From the NCBI RefSeq assembly GCF_021462825.1, contig NZ_JAKEEB010000006.1:186001-250000 (forward strand): 64,000 nt of DNA. The letters are read 5' to 3'. This document shows positions 62,657 to 64,000 of the stretch, one piece after another. Numbering within the stretch: position 1 is the first letter of the stretch; every line of letters begins with the position of its first letter. Under the pieces are notes generated by a model. The model did no database searches, was not told the origin of the DNA, and worked only from the letters and a program-made list of their open reading frames with translations. Source of the stretch: Streptomyces glomeratus. GTDB taxonomy: Bacteria; Actinomycetota; Actinomycetes; Streptomycetales; Streptomycetaceae. The translations under genes and the position numbers were made by a program.

Positions 62657-64000
62657 TCTTCCCCGGAAGGCGGTCACCCGAACCGCCAAGCTCGCCGCGC
62701 TCCCGCTCGGCTTCGCCGGGCGGGCCACGTGGGGGCTCGGCAAACGCATCGTCGGGGAATCCGCGGAGATCGTCGGCCGCGAACTCCAGCAGCGCACCGC
62801 CGAGCAGCTGTTCAAGGTGCTCGGCGAGCTCAAAGGCGGCGCGATGAAGTTCGGACAGGCTCTGTCCGTGTTCGAGTCCGCCCTCCCCGAGGAGGTCGCC
62901 GGGCCGTACCGCGCCGCCCTGACCAAGCTTCAGGAGGCGGCCCCGCCGATGCCGACGCGCACGGTGCACGGGGTACTCGAAGAGCGCCTCGGCGACAACT
63001 GGCAGGAACTGTTCCAGGAATTCGACGACAAGCCGTCGGCGGCCGCGTCGATCGGCCAGGTCCACCGCGCGGTGTGGCACGACGGCCGCGAGGTCGCGGT
63101 CAAGGTGCAGTACCCGGGCGCCGGCGAGGCACTGCTGTCCGACCTCAACCAGCTCAGCCGATTCGCCCGTCTGCTCGGCCCCCTGGTCCCGGGCATGGAC
63201 ATCAAACCGCTGATCACGGAACTACGCGACCGGGTCTCGGAAGAACTGGACTACGGCCTGGAGGCACAGGCCCAACGGGCGCACGCGGAGGAATTCGCGA
63301 ACGACCCGGACGTGATGGTGCCGGACGTGGTGCACCAGTGCGAGCAGGTCCTGGTGACCGAATGGGTCGACGGCACACCGCTGTCCGAGGTGATCGCGAG
63401 CGGCACCCGGGAACAGCGCGACCGCGCCGGCCAGCTGCTGGCCCGCTTTCTCTTCTCCGGCCCGGCCCGCACGGGCCTGCTACACGCCGACCCGCACCCC
63501 GGCAACTTCCGTCTCCTGCCCGGCCCCGCCGGCTCCCCCCGGAAGGACGACTGGCGCCTGGGCGTGCTCGACTTCGGCACGGTCGACCGCCTCCCCGGCG
63601 GGCTGCCGGCCCCGATCGGCCCCTCCCTGCGTATGACCCTGGAGGGTGACGCCCAGTCGGTCTACGAACTCCTCTGCGAGGAGGGCTTCGTGAAGGAATC
63701 CATCGACCTCGACCCCGACGCGGTCCTCGACTACCTCCTGCCGATCATCGAGCCCGCCCAGGCCGACGAGTTCACCTTCACCCGCGGCTGGATGCGCAGC
63801 CAGGCGGCCCGCATCGCCGACCCGCGCTCCCCCGCCTACCAGCTGGGCAAGCAGCTGAACCTGCCCCCGGCGTACCTGCTCATACACCGGGTGACGCTGA
63901 GCACGATCGGCGTGCTGTGCCAGTTGGGCGCGACGGTCCGGCTGCGCGACGAACTCGAGGAGTGGCTCCCGGGCTTCCTTCCAGATGAGGAGGAACCGGC
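62649..64000 (+). CDS. ABC1/UbiB-family protein kinase-like protein, truncated by window end
   Basis: The frame runs 450 codons from ATG 62649 to the window end with no stop. The ABC1 signatures are clear: KGGAMKFGQALS (KxGQ motif), ASIGQVHRAVWHDGREVAVKVQYPG (Ala-rich loop and Lys), EELDYGLEA, LLHADPHPGNF (catalytic loop) and VLDFGTV. The family supports isoprenoid-quinone or lipid metabolism. GGAGGG lies five bases before the ATG, inside the end of the ThiF-like gene, so the two are translationally coupled. The 3' end is missing only because the window stops. Confidence 0.9.
   Translation, partial: MSDLPRKAVTRTAKLAALPLGFAGRATWGLGKRIVGESAEIVGRELQQRTAEQLFKVLGELKGGAMKFGQALSVFESALPEEVAGPYRAALTKLQEAAPPMPTRTVHGVLEERLGDNWQELFQEFDDKPSAAASIGQVHRAVWHDGREVAVKVQYPGAGEALLSDLNQLSRFARLLGPLVPGMDIKPLITELRDRVSEELDYGLEAQAQRAHAEEFANDPDVMVPDVVHQCEQVLVTEWVDGTPLSEVIASGTREQRDRAGQLLARFLFSGPARTGLLHADPHPGNFRLLPGPAGSPRKDDWRLGVLDFGTVDRLPGGLPAPIGPSLRMTLEGDAQSVYELLCEEGFVKESIDLDPDAVLDYLLPIIEPAQADEFTFTRGWMRSQAARIADPRSPAYQLGKQLNLPPAYLLIHRVTLSTIGVLCQLGATVRLRDELEEWLPGFLPDEEEP

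Overview
The window is a stretch of high-GC actinobacterial chromosome, almost certainly Streptomyces. Codon third positions are strongly G/C, so many long antisense frames stay open. Gene content and order match, from established knowledge, the Streptomyces coelicolor interval from about SCO5190 to beyond sigH: prsH-sigH, wblE, a PdtaS-type kinase, nagB, dasDCBA/dasR, nrdAB with its B12 riboswitch, the albaflavenone pair, rsrA-sigR, aroA, hisN, moaE and the TerD/AIM24 genes. It is core-genome DNA. I see no insertion sequence, prophage, rRNA or CRISPR array.

Layout. (1) 1-7.5 kb: a DUF952 pair, a two-gene encapsulin locus (EshA-type family 2B shell plus polyprenyl diphosphate synthase), an amidase, a PLP deaminase-like enzyme, a Na+/H+ antiporter and a zinc-finger protein. 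(2) 7.5-13.3 kb: stress sigma factor SigH with anti-sigma PrsH, a lipid kinase, WblE and a PdtaS-like kinase. (3) 13.3-20.8 kb: the amino-sugar regulon (nagB, dasD, dasC, dasB, dasA, dasR) with five DasR-operator-like sites. (4) 20.8-27.1 kb: a DUF3311/sodium:solute symporter pair, a GNAT acetyltransferase, and nrdAB behind paired NrdR boxes and a cobalamin riboswitch. (5) 27.1-29.6 kb: a CYP170-type P450 overlapping epi-isozizaene synthase (albaflavenone). (6) 29.8-38.2 kb: deformylase, a TPR-like protein, two HD phosphohydrolases, RsrA-SigR with a clear SigR autopromoter, a hydrolase, an SRAP peptidase and an M50-like protease. (7) 38.2-45.5 kb: aroA, rsgA, sugE, a TetR regulator, hisN, a CBS protein, and the divergent katA/catR pair. 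(8) 45.5-53.1 kb: two identical initiator tRNA genes flanking a Sel1/TPR giant, a UPF0182 membrane protein, and a PDZ-Lon protease. (9) 53.1-64 kb: moaE, an epimerase, a DUF2342 metalloprotease, NUDIX, three TerD/AIM24 genes, a YgjP-like metallopeptidase, an orphan TOMM-type ThiF protein, and an ABC1 kinase that runs off the end.

How the genes work together. Several units are self-contained circuits: SigR/RsrA (thiol stress), CatR/KatA (peroxide), DasR with DasABC, DasD and NagB (chitin and GlcNAc), NrdR boxes plus B12 riboswitch (deoxynucleotide supply), and SigH/PrsH (stress and development). Four-base stop/start overlaps mark translational coupling at sigR-rsrA, the dasB-dasC pair, the epi-isozizaene synthase-P450 pair, the two HD genes, prsH-sigH, and DUF2342-NUDIX.

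Less explained parts are the encapsulin locus with a hairpin between shell and cargo gene, an orphan DasR-like operator in a 769-base gap, a dispersed palindrome lying in frame inside two coding regions, the TerD/AIM24 cluster, and the RRE-ThiF gene without a precursor or YcaO partner in view.
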